From contig JAEURF010000001.1 of the NCBI GenBank assembly GCA_016789205.1, forward strand, positions 17,000 to 80,999: 64,000 nt of DNA. Direction: 5' to 3'. The notes below the pieces were generated by a model, which searched no databases, was not told the DNA's origin, and was given only the letters and a program-made list of their open reading frames with translations. This stretch comes from Anaerolineales bacterium (GTDB lineage Bacteria > Chloroflexota > Anaerolineae > Anaerolineales > Villigracilaceae). Position 1 is the stretch's first letter. Every line of letters begins with the position of its first letter. A program made the translations under genes and the position numbers. Below are positions 42,495-50,983 of the stretch, piece by piece.

Positions 42495-42706
42495 ATTTGG
42501 TCACCACCTTTCGTTTTCATTAACATTAAACCTGATATGTAACCCATTAACATTCCAACAATTCCCATCACTAAGAAATGAAATCGAAAAGGACTAGCCC
42601 CAGGAACAAATTGAGCAATGACCAAACCAATAAACACATGATTACCCCAATCCATTAATTTTTCTGCAAGTACAGTCCGTTCTTCTCTAGTTAATTTTCT
42701 AATCAT
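42491..42706 (-). CDS. small two-helix membrane protein
   Basis: 71 residues. A charged start (MIRKLTREERTVLAEKLMDWG) is followed by two hydrophobic helices (about 23-37 and 45-63) and a short basic tail. Not recognised. Coupled to a 26-residue membrane peptide gene. The pair may be a membrane module of the element. Confidence 0.5.
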   Translation of the reverse strand: MIRKLTREERTVLAEKLMDWGNHVFIGLVIAQFVPGASPFRFHFLVMGIVGMLMGYISGLMLMKTKGGDQI

Positions 42707-42905
42707 ATATAACTTAGAGTAACATTTTGCTTTATCGAAATCAAGTTTTGGAAAAAGCGCAGTATAATTTGTCTCGGCAACATTAGGGTGCCCCCCTCAC
42801 CCTAGTGTTGCCACTTTTGTTTCATTCAAGAAGTTGGGAACATTGTATAATTCAAGAAAATATATGCACCTAAACAATTTCATAGTACTAAAACTCTGAC
42901 GCCAA

Positions 42906-43136
42906 ATGTCTGGTAAGCGCAAAGTTGTGGAGAAAGATCCAGCTAAATTAGTTGATCTAATCTCCCTCGAAGCTGCTGCCAAACTAAGCGGGATGTCCTC
43001 AGGTCATATTCGACTTCGAATTCGTGAAGGCGATATGTGGGGGACAAAAATTGGGAGAAATTGGGTCACTACTGAACAGGCAGTCAGAGAATATCAAGCC
43101 CGCGCCAGGCGACGTGGTCGTCCTAAAAAAACCTAG
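42906..43136 (+). CDS. HTH_17-type DNA-binding protein with C-terminal AT-hook
   Basis: 76 residues. ISLEAAAKLSGMSSGHIRLRI and WGTKIGRNWVTTEQAVREY are the excisionase-like winged HTH. The end, RARRRGRPKKT, is an AT-hook core (RGRPKK). Could be an excision, partition or nucleoid-type factor. Next plus-strand feature is the candidate structured RNA. Confidence 0.72.
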   Translation: MSGKRKVVEKDPAKLVDLISLEAAAKLSGMSSGHIRLRIREGDMWGTKIGRNWVTTEQAVREYQARARRRGRPKKT

Positions 43137-43187
43137 TCGCAAATAATCAACCTAGAAAAATTAATCGATATCGAATATAATATTTTT

Positions 43188-43337
43188 GCTTCTGTGGGCT
43201 CCTCACACTTTTCTTAGACTACACCACAGCATCCCAACGGCCGTTATTACTCCAAGAAAGGAGCGGTAGCTATGGGCGGTGGAACTGATACCTAGAAGCA
43301 AGAGAGTGACAGGCACCGCGGGCTTGTCACTTTTGTT
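43188..43337 (+). ncRNA. candidate structured small RNA with 7-codon ORF and terminator
   Basis: TATAAT at 43176-43181 gives a likely start near 43188. The first bases contain CTGTGG (43192-43197), which pairs with CCACAG (43224-43229). AACGGCCGTT (43236-43245) is self-complementary. CTCC (43250-43253) pairs with GGAG (43260-43263), hiding a ribosome site of a 7-codon ORF (43272-43295, MGGGTDT). A terminator follows (43305-43337). Not a known family to me; expression is untested. Confidence 0.5.
43305..43337 (+). terminator. rho-independent terminator
   Basis: Stem AGTGACAGGC (43305-43314) / GCTTGTCACT (43322-43331), one mismatch, followed by TTTTGTTT. It closes the candidate RNA. Confidence 0.7.
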
Positions 43338-43339
43338 TA

Positions 43340-44014
43340 TTACCATTCCCACTTAAGAACATAGTTTTCATGAAGTCGGGGATTGAGATTCTCCCAGACT
43401 ATCATTATCCTGCCATCTAACAACAATCGCCGAGACTCGGGACCAAGAATTTGTGTTCTTTGTAAATTGCTCTCAGTAATAGAAACATTTATTGGAGGTC
43501 TACCTTGTGGAAAAATAATTTTGAGGTTTATTTTCTGTGTGTTATATCTTATTCCAGTTCCCCAAAAGCCGATATTTTTTAGAAACCCATTTTGCATGTC
43601 CCACTCGATATTAAATTCATCTATGTCGCCTTTATTTCTAAATTCTCTTAATGAGATTAGTTTACATGTCTTATGCCCTAAACGAAATTGATCAACAGGA
43701 ATGCCAGGGGAGCAACGATAGTTTAGAAACACATCTACATCACCCCAAGCCCAATCTTGATAAGATAAAACATAATCTTGGAGATATCGGATTTTTTCCC
43801 GCTTCTTAATCGTTGCATTTTCTCCATTTGTATCTTTTAGTTCAATTTGACATTCATAATCAAGGACTTCATATATACCTTCATCCGCAAACCCTCGAAA
43901 GATTTTCTTTCCAATTTTCCAAATTCGCGCCAACAATTCAAACCATGGCAGACCAAGTGCAAATGTAAGAGCACGCACTTTTAAATCAGTATTATTTATC
44001 AAATTCTCGTTCAT
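43340..44014 (-). CDS. hypothetical protein, 224 aa
   Basis: Unrecognised. Starts with a short amphipathic part (LTFALGLPWFELLARIWKIG), then a beta-rich remainder (LDYECQIELKDTNGE, INLKIIFPQGRPPINVSI, GRIMIVWENL), resembling an Ig-like or membrane-associated sensing domain. Overlaps the DUF2958-type gene by 23 nt on the same strand, so it is probably expressed with it. Confidence 0.5.
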   Translation of the reverse strand: MNENLINNTDLKVRALTFALGLPWFELLARIWKIGKKIFRGFADEGIYEVLDYECQIELKDTNGENATIKKREKIRYLQDYVLSYQDWAWGDVDVFLNYRCSPGIPVDQFRLGHKTCKLISLREFRNKGDIDEFNIEWDMQNGFLKNIGFWGTGIRYNTQKINLKIIFPQGRPPINVSITESNLQRTQILGPESRRLLLDGRIMIVWENLNPRLHENYVLKWEW

Positions 44015-44729
44015 TTGGTTTTCGCCAGATAGTAATTCGATTTTCTGGTTTATCCATTATCTTTCCATTTAGATAATATCTTCCCTCCATTTCATATCCA
44101 AAATCAATGTCGTTTGGGATTTGAAGTAATTCAGATAACCCCTCATGCCTTTCCCTTTCCGCAAGATTCACCATCAAAAAGAATCCATCACTGTCATCTT
44201 TAGGTTCGGGCGCATATACACAAATTAGTTCGATAGGGTCAGTCGGTTCAACAGTTTCTTTGGTTACACTTCCAACTCCTACAACTTCTATTATTCCATT
44301 GTCCCATGTAGAAATTTTTTCTGCGTAAGACTTCAGTTTCTCAAATATCACAGGTTTGTTTAGTTCAACATTGCTAACTTTTTTTCCTTCACTTTTATGG
44401 AATTCCATAATTTCACGGAGGCTTTGGGGAACATATTCATCATCAGTGTCAACAGGGAATCCATATACCTTTTCTGCGGTTTCAAGTTCTTGTAGTGAGA
44501 AGTAGCATAGTTCAATTTTGTCATCTACAATAAGTCCATAGAAAAGGTCTTCGCCATCAAATTCAACAGCATACCAAATTGGATCATTTTCCGGAGAAAC
44601 AAATTTAAGTAAGGCTTGCGCTTCCAATCCTTTGCCTTCCAGTTCATATAAATCTGGAAGATTTGCACGGTCTTCATCCGTGAGAAGATGCCGCCTTTCA
44701 GGATAATCTCCCTCCTTCATTTCCAACAT
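43992..44729 (-). CDS. DUF2958-domain protein
   Basis: 245 residues. Residues 14-85 (LLTDEDRANLPDLYELEGKG, PIWYAVEFDGEDLFYGLIVD, ELCYFSLQELE) fit DUF2958, a family frequent on plasmids, phages and ICEs. The C-terminal region, with ELICVYAPEP, has no known match. Function unknown. Start has GAGGGAG-like pairing upstream and overlaps nothing before it. Confidence 0.7.
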   Translation of the reverse strand: MLEMKEGDYPERRHLLTDEDRANLPDLYELEGKGLEAQALLKFVSPENDPIWYAVEFDGEDLFYGLIVDDKIELCYFSLQELETAEKVYGFPVDTDDEYVPQSLREIMEFHKSEGKKVSNVELNKPVIFEKLKSYAEKISTWDNGIIEVVGVGSVTKETVEPTDPIELICVYAPEPKDDSDGFFLMVNLAERERHEGLSELLQIPNDIDFGYEMEGRYYLNGKIMDKPENRITIWRKPNEREFDK

Positions 44730-44761
44730 ATACTTAATGTAGCAAATACAGAAATAATTTG

Positions 44762-45295
44762 CTAGTTATATCGTGCACGAAAAGCATTCTGATATCCGTC
44801 GACTAAAGCATCCAAAAAGGGAGTTTCAATTGCTAGTTTGTTCTCCATAGCGACAACTTCATTAATTGCCTCAAGACTAATTACCTTTTTATCAGTATCC
44901 CTTAGTATTTCAAGGATTTTCATGAATTTTTTATTTTCATTTACTGCAACTCCCACAATTATTAATACTTCTTTTCTATTTGGGTCTTCGGATGGTCGCA
45001 GGTTTTCATCTGATTCATTATTAGGCATGCTATACCAAGCTTCTGATACCATAAATACCTGACGTAAGCGTTGAATCGTTCCGTGTTTGGCAAGCTTCAA
45101 GCCAATTGAGCGGAATAAATTTAGCTTATCTTCATCTGCATCTGGTAATTTTTTTATCTCTCCAACAATTATTTGAGGGTCTGCATCCATAATTAAGGCA
45201 GGGACATGCATTCCATCTCGAAGCATAATTTCTTTTGCTCTTAAAACTACCTCTTCAATATCAATTGAATCGGACTCTTGGTTTTCCGCTGACAT
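44762..45295 (-). CDS. hypothetical protein, 177 aa
   Basis: Unrecognised. Contains a short acidic start, then DGMHVPALIMDADPQIIV, HVPALIM being a pattern of conserved elements seen in mobile-element hypothetical proteins, and a second alpha-beta part (EVLIIVGVAVNENKKFMKIL). 32 nt upstream of the DUF2958 gene, so likely the same operon. No catalytic motif visible. Confidence 0.5.
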   Translation of the reverse strand: MSAENQESDSIDIEEVVLRAKEIMLRDGMHVPALIMDADPQIIVGEIKKLPDADEDKLNLFRSIGLKLAKHGTIQRLRQVFMVSEAWYSMPNNESDENLRPSEDPNRKEVLIIVGVAVNENKKFMKILEILRDTDKKVISLEAINEVVAMENKLAIETPFLDALVDGYQNAFRARYN

Positions 45296-45557
45296 TATTT
45301 TTAATCATTGTACATTTTCTTTAGCCCCGATAAAACATTCAATTTATTGAAATAGCGTTTTTTATCCCCTATAAGATCATATCAATTAGCTTTTATTATA
45401 GGACTGGTCACGAAAGTATTTAGCCTTAACGACTTCATTTTTCCAGTTGATTATGGCGATTTGAGGCTAATTATTCGTCGCAAAATCAACATTGTGAGAC
45501 GAAGAATGTTTACTCCCCACCAACTGTTCGCTACTTATTAATTAACAATAGATAGGT
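45296..45557. other. intergenic region without a supported gene
   Basis: About 260 bp between the 177-residue gene and the HD gene. AT-rich; a few short self-complementary stretches (TTCAATTTATTGAA) but no ORF, repeat array or terminator I can support. Confidence 0.5.
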
Positions 45558-46856
45558 CTAAGTAAGTGGCACATAAATTTCTAATCTCTTATCTTCAGAT
45601 CTGGAAATTCCCTGAGTAGAATCCCAACGTACTTTCCATCGAGTAGCAGTTCTGGGACCAATAAAGTTGAGAGGTATAAATATTACATTTTCTTTCTTCC
45701 AATTTAATGGTTCTACAATTTGGACAATTACATAATCGGCATCTTCACCTAATTTTTTAGCAAGCCTTTGTTCAAATGACTTCTTGGCAAACTTAAAATT
45801 CCTCTGACCAATGCTTCGAATCGGAAAAACTTCATTTGCCCAACGATATAATTCTGGATGTATATCGGAAAGACGAGCGAATAGCCTCTGGGAATTTATA
45901 TCTCCCCAAAGCTTTGCGCTTTTCGAGTTAGGATCATCAGTGAACGCAGCAATCAAATCTTGATCAGTCAAATTTGAGAAACCTTTTCTATCGGAATAAC
46001 TAATTCGACCCGCTCCGGGAAAAGCAAGCTCTATTGCCCGTACTAGCATTGCTTCCCCAGTTTCAAGTCTTTTTGTTTGAATTACATGTTTATAAAATTT
46101 CTCTTGAAGGGTAGCGAAATCATTCAACAGCCTTCTACCATAAACTCCATCTACGACTAGTACTTCATCGTAATCCGAAATCGCGTTAATTAATGCCTCT
46201 GGATCGCACGGTGAAAGTTGCAGTTTCTCAATTTGTCCAAGCGACAAGAATGCCCTATTCTCCCCATCAATAACATCAGGAGATAATGGGCTATTGAACA
46301 TTTCTATCACCTCATTGCTTATTGTGGTTCCTGATAAATTTTCTTCAGGTGGTTGTACTCCTTGGGTTATGTAATAGATCACTTTGGCGAGTTTCTCTCT
46401 ATCTGGAATTTTATTTCCCAATTTATCCTGTAATGTGGTTTCGCATTCCTCTAGCATCGCAGCAATTTTGTAAAAATGATTTCCTCTTTGATGACTCCCT
46501 CTACCTCCGGACTTTAGTAGAAGATACCCTTCTGACGAGTGTGAAAGCGGACCATGTCCGAGATCATGACAAAGAGCTCCTAACATTGCTAGTTGAGTTT
46601 CAAACTTGGAGATTTTAAGTTTTTTACAGAGCTGAAGAGTAAGATGGGTTACTGCTAAGGTATGATCATATCTCGAAAAAACATACTGATTTGGTATTTT
46701 CCAGAAAATATAAACGAGCCCCATCATGCTTATTTTGCGCAATCGATCCATTACGTTAGTAGCGAGTATTTCGGCACCTAAGTGCTCTATTATTTCTCCC
46801 TCAAACTCAGGGTTGGCACTTTTTGTGTTGAAAAACTTAGTTATATTTTCTTGCAT
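45558..46856 (-). CDS. HD-domain phosphohydrolase (SAMHD1/dGTPase-like)
   Basis: About 432 residues, ATG 46856 rather than the TTG 51 nt upstream. The H...HD...D signature: RYDHTLAVTHLTLQL and LCHDLGHGPLSHSSEG near residues 60-110, typical of dNTPases and SAMHD1-like proteins. Family members lower dNTP pools and can stop phages. The C-terminal half is an OB- or SH3-like beta region (IVQIVEPLNWKKENVIFIPL). Neighbour is an XRE-TPR regulator on the same strand. Confidence 0.75.
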   Translation of the reverse strand: MQENITKFFNTKSANPEFEGEIIEHLGAEILATNVMDRLRKISMMGLVYIFWKIPNQYVFSRYDHTLAVTHLTLQLCKKLKISKFETQLAMLGALCHDLGHGPLSHSSEGYLLLKSGGRGSHQRGNHFYKIAAMLEECETTLQDKLGNKIPDREKLAKVIYYITQGVQPPEENLSGTTISNEVIEMFNSPLSPDVIDGENRAFLSLGQIEKLQLSPCDPEALINAISDYDEVLVVDGVYGRRLLNDFATLQEKFYKHVIQTKRLETGEAMLVRAIELAFPGAGRISYSDRKGFSNLTDQDLIAAFTDDPNSKSAKLWGDINSQRLFARLSDIHPELYRWANEVFPIRSIGQRNFKFAKKSFEQRLAKKLGEDADYVIVQIVEPLNWKKENVIFIPLNFIGPRTATRWKVRWDSTQGISRSEDKRLEIYVPLT

Positions 46857-46970
46857 AATGTTTTGGTTAGGTAATATCGTTGATTGGGTAACTACAGAAT
46901 GTAACAATCGAAATGAATATCAAGCTACTTTGGCCCTTTAGGTCTGATTTTTTGTAATTAATAATCATCC

Positions 46971-48854
46971 TTATTCACCCTTCGATTTTGATAATTTCGC
47001 CGCTTTATTTATGCTTTCCCAATCAGAAGTAGATTTTTTTACCCGCTTAAACCAATTTTCAAGAAGATTAATTTGTTTGTCTGATAGCGAGCTTTTTGAA
47101 GTCATAATTTGTTGTTCGCTTTCAGCAACTAATTTTGATGTTTTCATTGCTCTTTCCACGTTCGATTCTTGTGCAAACTGCATCAGGTCGTCAAGGAGGG
47201 CAACGACGACCTTTAGGAAATAAGGACCTTTGCGTAATCCGGCTTCAATTACTTTGATAATTTTAGGAGCAATTTCCTTAGGCTCAAATTCACGCTGTTG
47301 GGCAACAAGTAATCTTGATTCAATAATTTCTGCAAATATTTTTTTCTCTTCAAATCCATATTTCTCCGATAATTCTTTACTTGTATTTATGTGTTTTTCT
47401 GCATCTGAAAACTTTCCTTCCAAGATATCTAATGTTGCATATTTGAGGTGCAACTCTGCTATAAAATAGGGATTCGATGTGGGATCTTGGTCTGTTTCTT
47501 GTATATTTGAAAATTGAAAAAGCGAAGTTGCGGCGTCAAATCTAATGCGCGCATTTTGTGTGTCCGAGTCTTTTAGGTCTATTTCCCCTAATAGTATTTG
47601 AGAACGGCCCATAATGAAATGATCAGTCAATTGACCTGCAATTTCCAAGCTCTTGTTTAAATAAATCCTTGAATTTTTATGTCCATTAGCTTGTTTTATT
47701 TTGACACCGCCTAGCCCTAGGTCTATTGCACATCTGATAAATAGTTCCTGTGCTTCGGCTTCACCAGATTCCCGCATCTTATCCAATATCAGACTTATAT
47801 TATCTTCTGCATATTGGTAAGCAAGTTCGGCCTCTTCAATTAATCCACATTCAAGCAGATATACGCCTAAATAGGTATGACTCTTTGCGATTTCTTGAGG
47901 CTGCCCCGTTCTAACAGTAAGGTTATGGGCCTCTTTCTGGAGTGCTAAAGCCTGATCGGGATTTCCAAGAAGGGACATAACCCAGGCCTTATACTCTAGA
48001 GCTTTCCGATGCAGGTAATCATTTCGCCGTATCTCTGCATACTTTAGTACTGCCTCACAAATTGGTCTGGCTTTTAGTGGCAAACCCGCTGTAAGATATA
48101 TACTTGCAATCCGTAACTGCATTGTAGCTTTTCCATCTTCGTCTTTCCTTTTTGAAAATACGGCGAAAGCATCTTGATAGTCTTTTAGGGCTAAATTTAG
48201 GTTTTTTTGATTGTGTCTGCGATAAAAATCACCCCTGATTTTTAGTGTATAAGTCCATAGTTCATCATCCCCACTTTCACTTGCTAATTCTACAGCCCGA
48301 CGTAATTTCTCTGCTGCCGAAGGGATTTGTGCTAGGTAGCGGTGCATTTGGCTCATTAATAACTGAATTCTTGCTTGCACCCTGTAGGTGGATTCCCGCT
48401 CCATTCTTTCGAGAATTTGCAGATTGTTGAGTGTATCAAGGAAAGATTGCTTATTAATTCCCTCATAAGCCAGATGAACACCATGCCAAATGTAAGCTCG
48501 GGTTTCAATTTCCTTTTTATAGTCGCCCGCCTCAGCAGTGTCCAATTCATTCAGTGTTTCGTGTGCCATTTGGATAATATCAGATGCTTCATCTAAAGCT
48601 TGTCCCGCCGAAATACGACCTGTTTGGCCAGTGGTTTCTATTTCATTGATTAGGGTTTCCGGTACGCCTCGATCTCGAAATAACTTTGCGATATTCGTTA
48701 CTTCTTTCCTAGATAAATTAGCTGGCACAATTCCCCTTTCTAGTTTACTGAGGTAGCCGGTATCACGGTTACAAGCATCGGCCATCTCATCCAATGTAAT
48801 TTTCTTTTTTGCTGCTTGTCGCCCGTCGCGGAGTAGGTTACCCATCGATTTCAT
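46971..48854 (-). CDS. XRE-HTH protein with tetratricopeptide-like repeats
   Basis: About 627 residues from ATG 48854 (GAGG 6 nt before). Residues 5-50 form an XRE HTH (RQAAKKKITLDEMADACNRD, TGYLSKLERGIV). The remainder is helical repeats (TPR-like): YKAWVMSLLGNPDQALALQK, THTYLGVYLLECGLIEEAEL. Such proteins are ligand- or peptide-controlled regulators. Its promoter region carries a 13-bp inverted repeat (48890-48927). Precedes the HD gene by about 110 nt. Confidence 0.8.
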   Translation of the reverse strand: MKSMGNLLRDGRQAAKKKITLDEMADACNRDTGYLSKLERGIVPANLSRKEVTNIAKLFRDRGVPETLINEIETTGQTGRISAGQALDEASDIIQMAHETLNELDTAEAGDYKKEIETRAYIWHGVHLAYEGINKQSFLDTLNNLQILERMERESTYRVQARIQLLMSQMHRYLAQIPSAAEKLRRAVELASESGDDELWTYTLKIRGDFYRRHNQKNLNLALKDYQDAFAVFSKRKDEDGKATMQLRIASIYLTAGLPLKARPICEAVLKYAEIRRNDYLHRKALEYKAWVMSLLGNPDQALALQKEAHNLTVRTGQPQEIAKSHTYLGVYLLECGLIEEAELAYQYAEDNISLILDKMRESGEAEAQELFIRCAIDLGLGGVKIKQANGHKNSRIYLNKSLEIAGQLTDHFIMGRSQILLGEIDLKDSDTQNARIRFDAATSLFQFSNIQETDQDPTSNPYFIAELHLKYATLDILEGKFSDAEKHINTSKELSEKYGFEEKKIFAEIIESRLLVAQQREFEPKEIAPKIIKVIEAGLRKGPYFLKVVVALLDDLMQFAQESNVERAMKTSKLVAESEQQIMTSKSSLSDKQINLLENWFKRVKKSTSDWESINKAAKLSKSKGE

Positions 48855-48889
48855 AGTTTCCTCGCAATTGTTTATATTTGATTTTATAT

Positions 48890-48927
48890 CAATTTTCAAA
48901 AATTGTATCATAGTTTTTTGAAAATTG
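48890..48927. promoter_or_regulatory. inverted repeat upstream of the XRE-TPR gene
   Basis: Perfect arms CAATTTTCAAAAA (48890-48902) and TTTTTGAAAATTG (48915-48927), 12-bp spacer, 36 bp upstream of the start. Likely an autoregulatory operator. Confidence 0.6.
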
Positions 48928-49003
48928 TCAAAAAAAATACTTGATATTTGATTATTTTGCAAATAAAATGAGTACAGTTTAATCCCCAATTTCATGAGGT
49001 CTT

Positions 49004-49216
49004 ATGTTTACTAATCCTATCGTTCCATCACCAATATTGATTAAAGGAAGAAAATATTGCTTAACTTCCGTAAACACAAGCTCAAAAACGATACAGTCTT
49101 CAGAAATGATTACTTTTTTGAGCATGACAAATAACGTCGCCGTCGTAATGGTTCAAGACGAGAAAGGAAATGGGTTCCCTGCTTATAGGTCAAACCTAAC
49201 TACATTGAATAAGTAA
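49004..49216 (+). CDS. hypothetical protein, 70 aa
   Basis: Unrecognised. A GAGG lies 5 nt before the ATG. Composition is mixed: IKGRKYCLTSVNTSSKTIQS, then a beta pair VAVVMVQDEKGNGFPAYRSN that may be an SH3-like or ligand-binding fold. Divergent from the XRE-TPR gene. Small size and lack of homology keep confidence moderate. Confidence 0.45.
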   Translation: MFTNPIVPSPILIKGRKYCLTSVNTSSKTIQSSEMITFLSMTNNVAVVMVQDEKGNGFPAYRSNLTTLNK

Positions 49217-49385
49217 ACTTTCGCAAAGTAATTAAAAATTGAAGGCGGCCAACTACGCTAATAGCCAACCGCCCGAGTTCAAGAACCGTCCGCCACATCT
49301 GTGAGAAGACTTAGACTTAGGATCTTTGAGCTTCTTGATTTTAGCATAAAGAAATGCGAGCGAATATTAAAAAAGGAGAAACGAA

Positions 49386-49574
49386 ATGAACACTCTCGCA
49401 CCTTTTGTAATCATCTACTTATTGGGCATTGCAACACCAATTTTTTTGGTTTCCCTATTACCCACTGTCAGCAAAAATGATGGCGACAGAAGTTTCTTAA
49501 ATCTTCTTTTAGCCGGGGTCTTTGTATTGATAATTTTTGTTTTCTATTTATGGATACAGGCCGTAACTACTTAG
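49386..49574 (+). CDS. small two-helix membrane protein, 62 aa
   Basis: Good ribosome site (AAAGGAG). Two hydrophobic helices (about 5-25 and 38-58) with a short polar loop (VSKNDGDRSF). Followed 9 nt later by another small membrane-protein gene, so a pair. No family recognised. Confidence 0.6.
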   Translation: MNTLAPFVIIYLLGIATPIFLVSLLPTVSKNDGDRSFLNLLLAGVFVLIIFVFYLWIQAVTT

Positions 49575-49583
49575 GAGCGAATT

Positions 49584-49832
49584 ATGCAGAAAAAATCAAA
49601 GATAATTTCCAAACCACCCAATACGAGGCATAGACGGCACCACAGCACTAAACAAGATGCAATGCAAATAGTACGCCAATTAATTTTTACGACCTTGGCA
49701 CTATGCCTAATTGCATTAGTTGCCGCCGTTTTGAAGATTGATTCGAGGGATTTTTGGCAAGTAATTCATGGTGCAATCGGGCTACAAGGAATCCTTCAAG
49801 GAGCACGAATTATTGTTGCGTTAAATAATTAG
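49584..49832 (+). CDS. small membrane protein, 82 aa, basic N-terminus
   Basis: Starts with a very basic cytoplasmic tail (KKSKIISKPPNTRHRRHHST), then one hydrophobic helix (about 32-48) and a second weaker one. Ribosome site TAGGAG. Directly follows the 62-residue gene, so an operon. Role unknown. Confidence 0.6.
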   Translation: MQKKSKIISKPPNTRHRRHHSTKQDAMQIVRQLIFTTLALCLIALVAAVLKIDSRDFWQVIHGAIGLQGILQGARIIVALNN

Positions 49833-49927
49833 TCAATTTTCTGGGCTTTGGAATTGAGCCAACTCAACTTACTAAAAGTATTGACTTGTGAATGTTAAGT
49901 CAAATTAATAACTAAAAGAGTTTTGAA

Positions 49928-50407
49928 CTAATCTTCAAACCAGATAACCTTTCTTCGCCTAAAGACAATTTTTCTCAACAAAGTATTGAGCTTTCCAGAA
50001 ATCTGAGTATTAATAAATTTTTCCAATGCTAAACGGGTGGGTTGATATAAAGGAGCGGGCAAATTGTTAATTTCAAACCAGTCCCAACTTTCAGTGCGGT
50101 CTTTTTCCTTCACGACAGGTTCACCCACTAATGATTCGGCGCAAAATATAAAATCAAAATAATAATCCTGTCCCTCACCCCATCGAACGGAAGAAACAGG
50201 ATATAAATCAAAACCGTTTAATCCAGTTTCTTCATCTAGTTCTCTCCTTGCGCATCCTTCAAAAGTTTCCATTTTTTCCAAAAACCCTCCAGGTAAGCCA
50301 AACTCTCCAGGATTTCTCGGTCCCAGTCTTCGGCCCAACAAAACTTTATTATTTCTGAGCAATATTATGCCGACGCCTAAGACAGGATGTTTTGAGTCAT
50401 GATTCAT
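49928..50407 (-). CDS. Nudix hydrolase
   Basis: 159 residues. Nudix box GGFLEKMETFEGCARRELDEE followed by TGL gives the GX5EX7REUXEEXGU signature with only small departures; it hydrolyses nucleoside diphosphates linked to X. LGRRLGPRNPGEFGLPGGF precedes it as in ADP-ribose or dNTP pyrophosphatases. Ribosome site GGAGG. A hairpin sits just upstream (50422-50457). Substrate cannot be read from sequence. Confidence 0.87.
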   Translation of the reverse strand: MNHDSKHPVLGVGIILLRNNKVLLGRRLGPRNPGEFGLPGGFLEKMETFEGCARRELDEETGLNGFDLYPVSSVRWGEGQDYYFDFIFCAESLVGEPVVKEKDRTESWDWFEINNLPAPLYQPTRLALEKFINTQISGKLNTLLRKIVFRRRKVIWFED

Positions 50408-50421
50408 TTATTTCCTCCATG

Positions 50422-50457
50422 AACCAATGTTAATTGTATAAACAATTAACATTGGTT
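50422..50457. repeat. 16-bp perfect inverted repeat upstream of the Nudix gene
   Basis: Arms AACCAATGTTAATTGT (50422-50437) and ACAATTAACATTGGTT (50442-50457), 4-nt loop, with T-run after it on the plus strand. 14 bp before the Nudix start on the minus strand. Operator or a plus-strand terminator. Confidence 0.6.
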
Positions 50458-50539
50458 TTTTGGTGTTTTAGAATTTTATCACCATAAAGAATTTAAAACA
50501 TACTTTGTAATACTAACAACTGGCTTGTTAATTTCCTGC

Positions 50540-50688
50540 TTGACACACGCCTCACTCTAAATATACATTTAATTTTGCTTCGCAAAATTCGTATTTAAAT
50601 TTTTCTGCTAGCAAATACAGGGTTAGTAGAAAACTTAATACCAATATATTCATAAACGACGCCTTGGATTTTTCCGAGGCGTTTTTAT
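50540..50688 (+). ncRNA. candidate small RNA between Nudix and partition genes
   Basis: Promoter: TTGACA at 50540-50545, 16 bp, TATACA at 50562-50567. The transcript would start near 50574. It includes hairpin AATTTTGC/GCAAAATT (50571-50589) and ends in a terminator at 50659-50688. About 115 nt, no ORF. Location next to a partition locus recalls antisense copy-control RNAs; identity is unknown. Confidence 0.45.
50659..50688 (+). terminator. rho-independent terminator
   Basis: Stem ACGCCTTGGA (50659-50668) / TCCGAGGCGT (50673-50682), then TTTTATT on the plus strand. Confidence 0.75.
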
Positions 50689-50895
50689 TGCCTCAGTCCT
50701 AACCATTCTTTTTTCTCTGGTGACATCGACCAGACAGCTATTCGGTTCGGTTTCAAATTCATTTATATCCTAGGTCGTAGTGGCTAATTTGCCACACATC
50801 TTTTTTAAAGGATGGATTTAGCAGACGACATCTCCTACTCACTGTCTGGATTTCTCCCTCAGTAGTCCCCTACTGATTGCCTCATCATGAACTAT
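50689..50895. other. intergenic region without a gene
   Basis: About 200 bp between the small-RNA candidate and the partition terminator. One weak hairpin, GTGGC/GCCAC near 50779-50794; no supported ORF or repeat. Confidence 0.5.
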
Positions 50896-50920
50896 AAGAA
50901 AGCCCGTAGTCAAGGGCTAA
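50896..50920 (-). terminator. terminator of the partition operon
   Basis: On the minus strand: stem AGCCC/GGGCT (50901-50918) with TTTCTT after it. Lies behind the third partition gene. Confidence 0.55.
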
Positions 50921-50927
50921 ATTGCAC

Positions 50928-50983
50928 CATGGTGTCATGGTTTCATGATACCGTGGTATCAAGGTATCATGGTTGCTTGATTA
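50928..50983. repeat. tandem octamer array, probable centromere (copy 1)
   Basis: Seven 8-bp units (CATGGTGT, CATGGTTT, CATGATAC, CGTGGTAT, CAAGGTAT, CATGGTTG, CTTGATTA). The last overlaps the stop codon of the third partition gene. Same unit as the array within that gene. Confidence 0.75.

Noticed and set aside
42310..42597. Plus-strand open frame of 95 codons
   Set aside because: Covers the 26- and 71-codon membrane genes on the other strand, which have coupling and a ribosome site.
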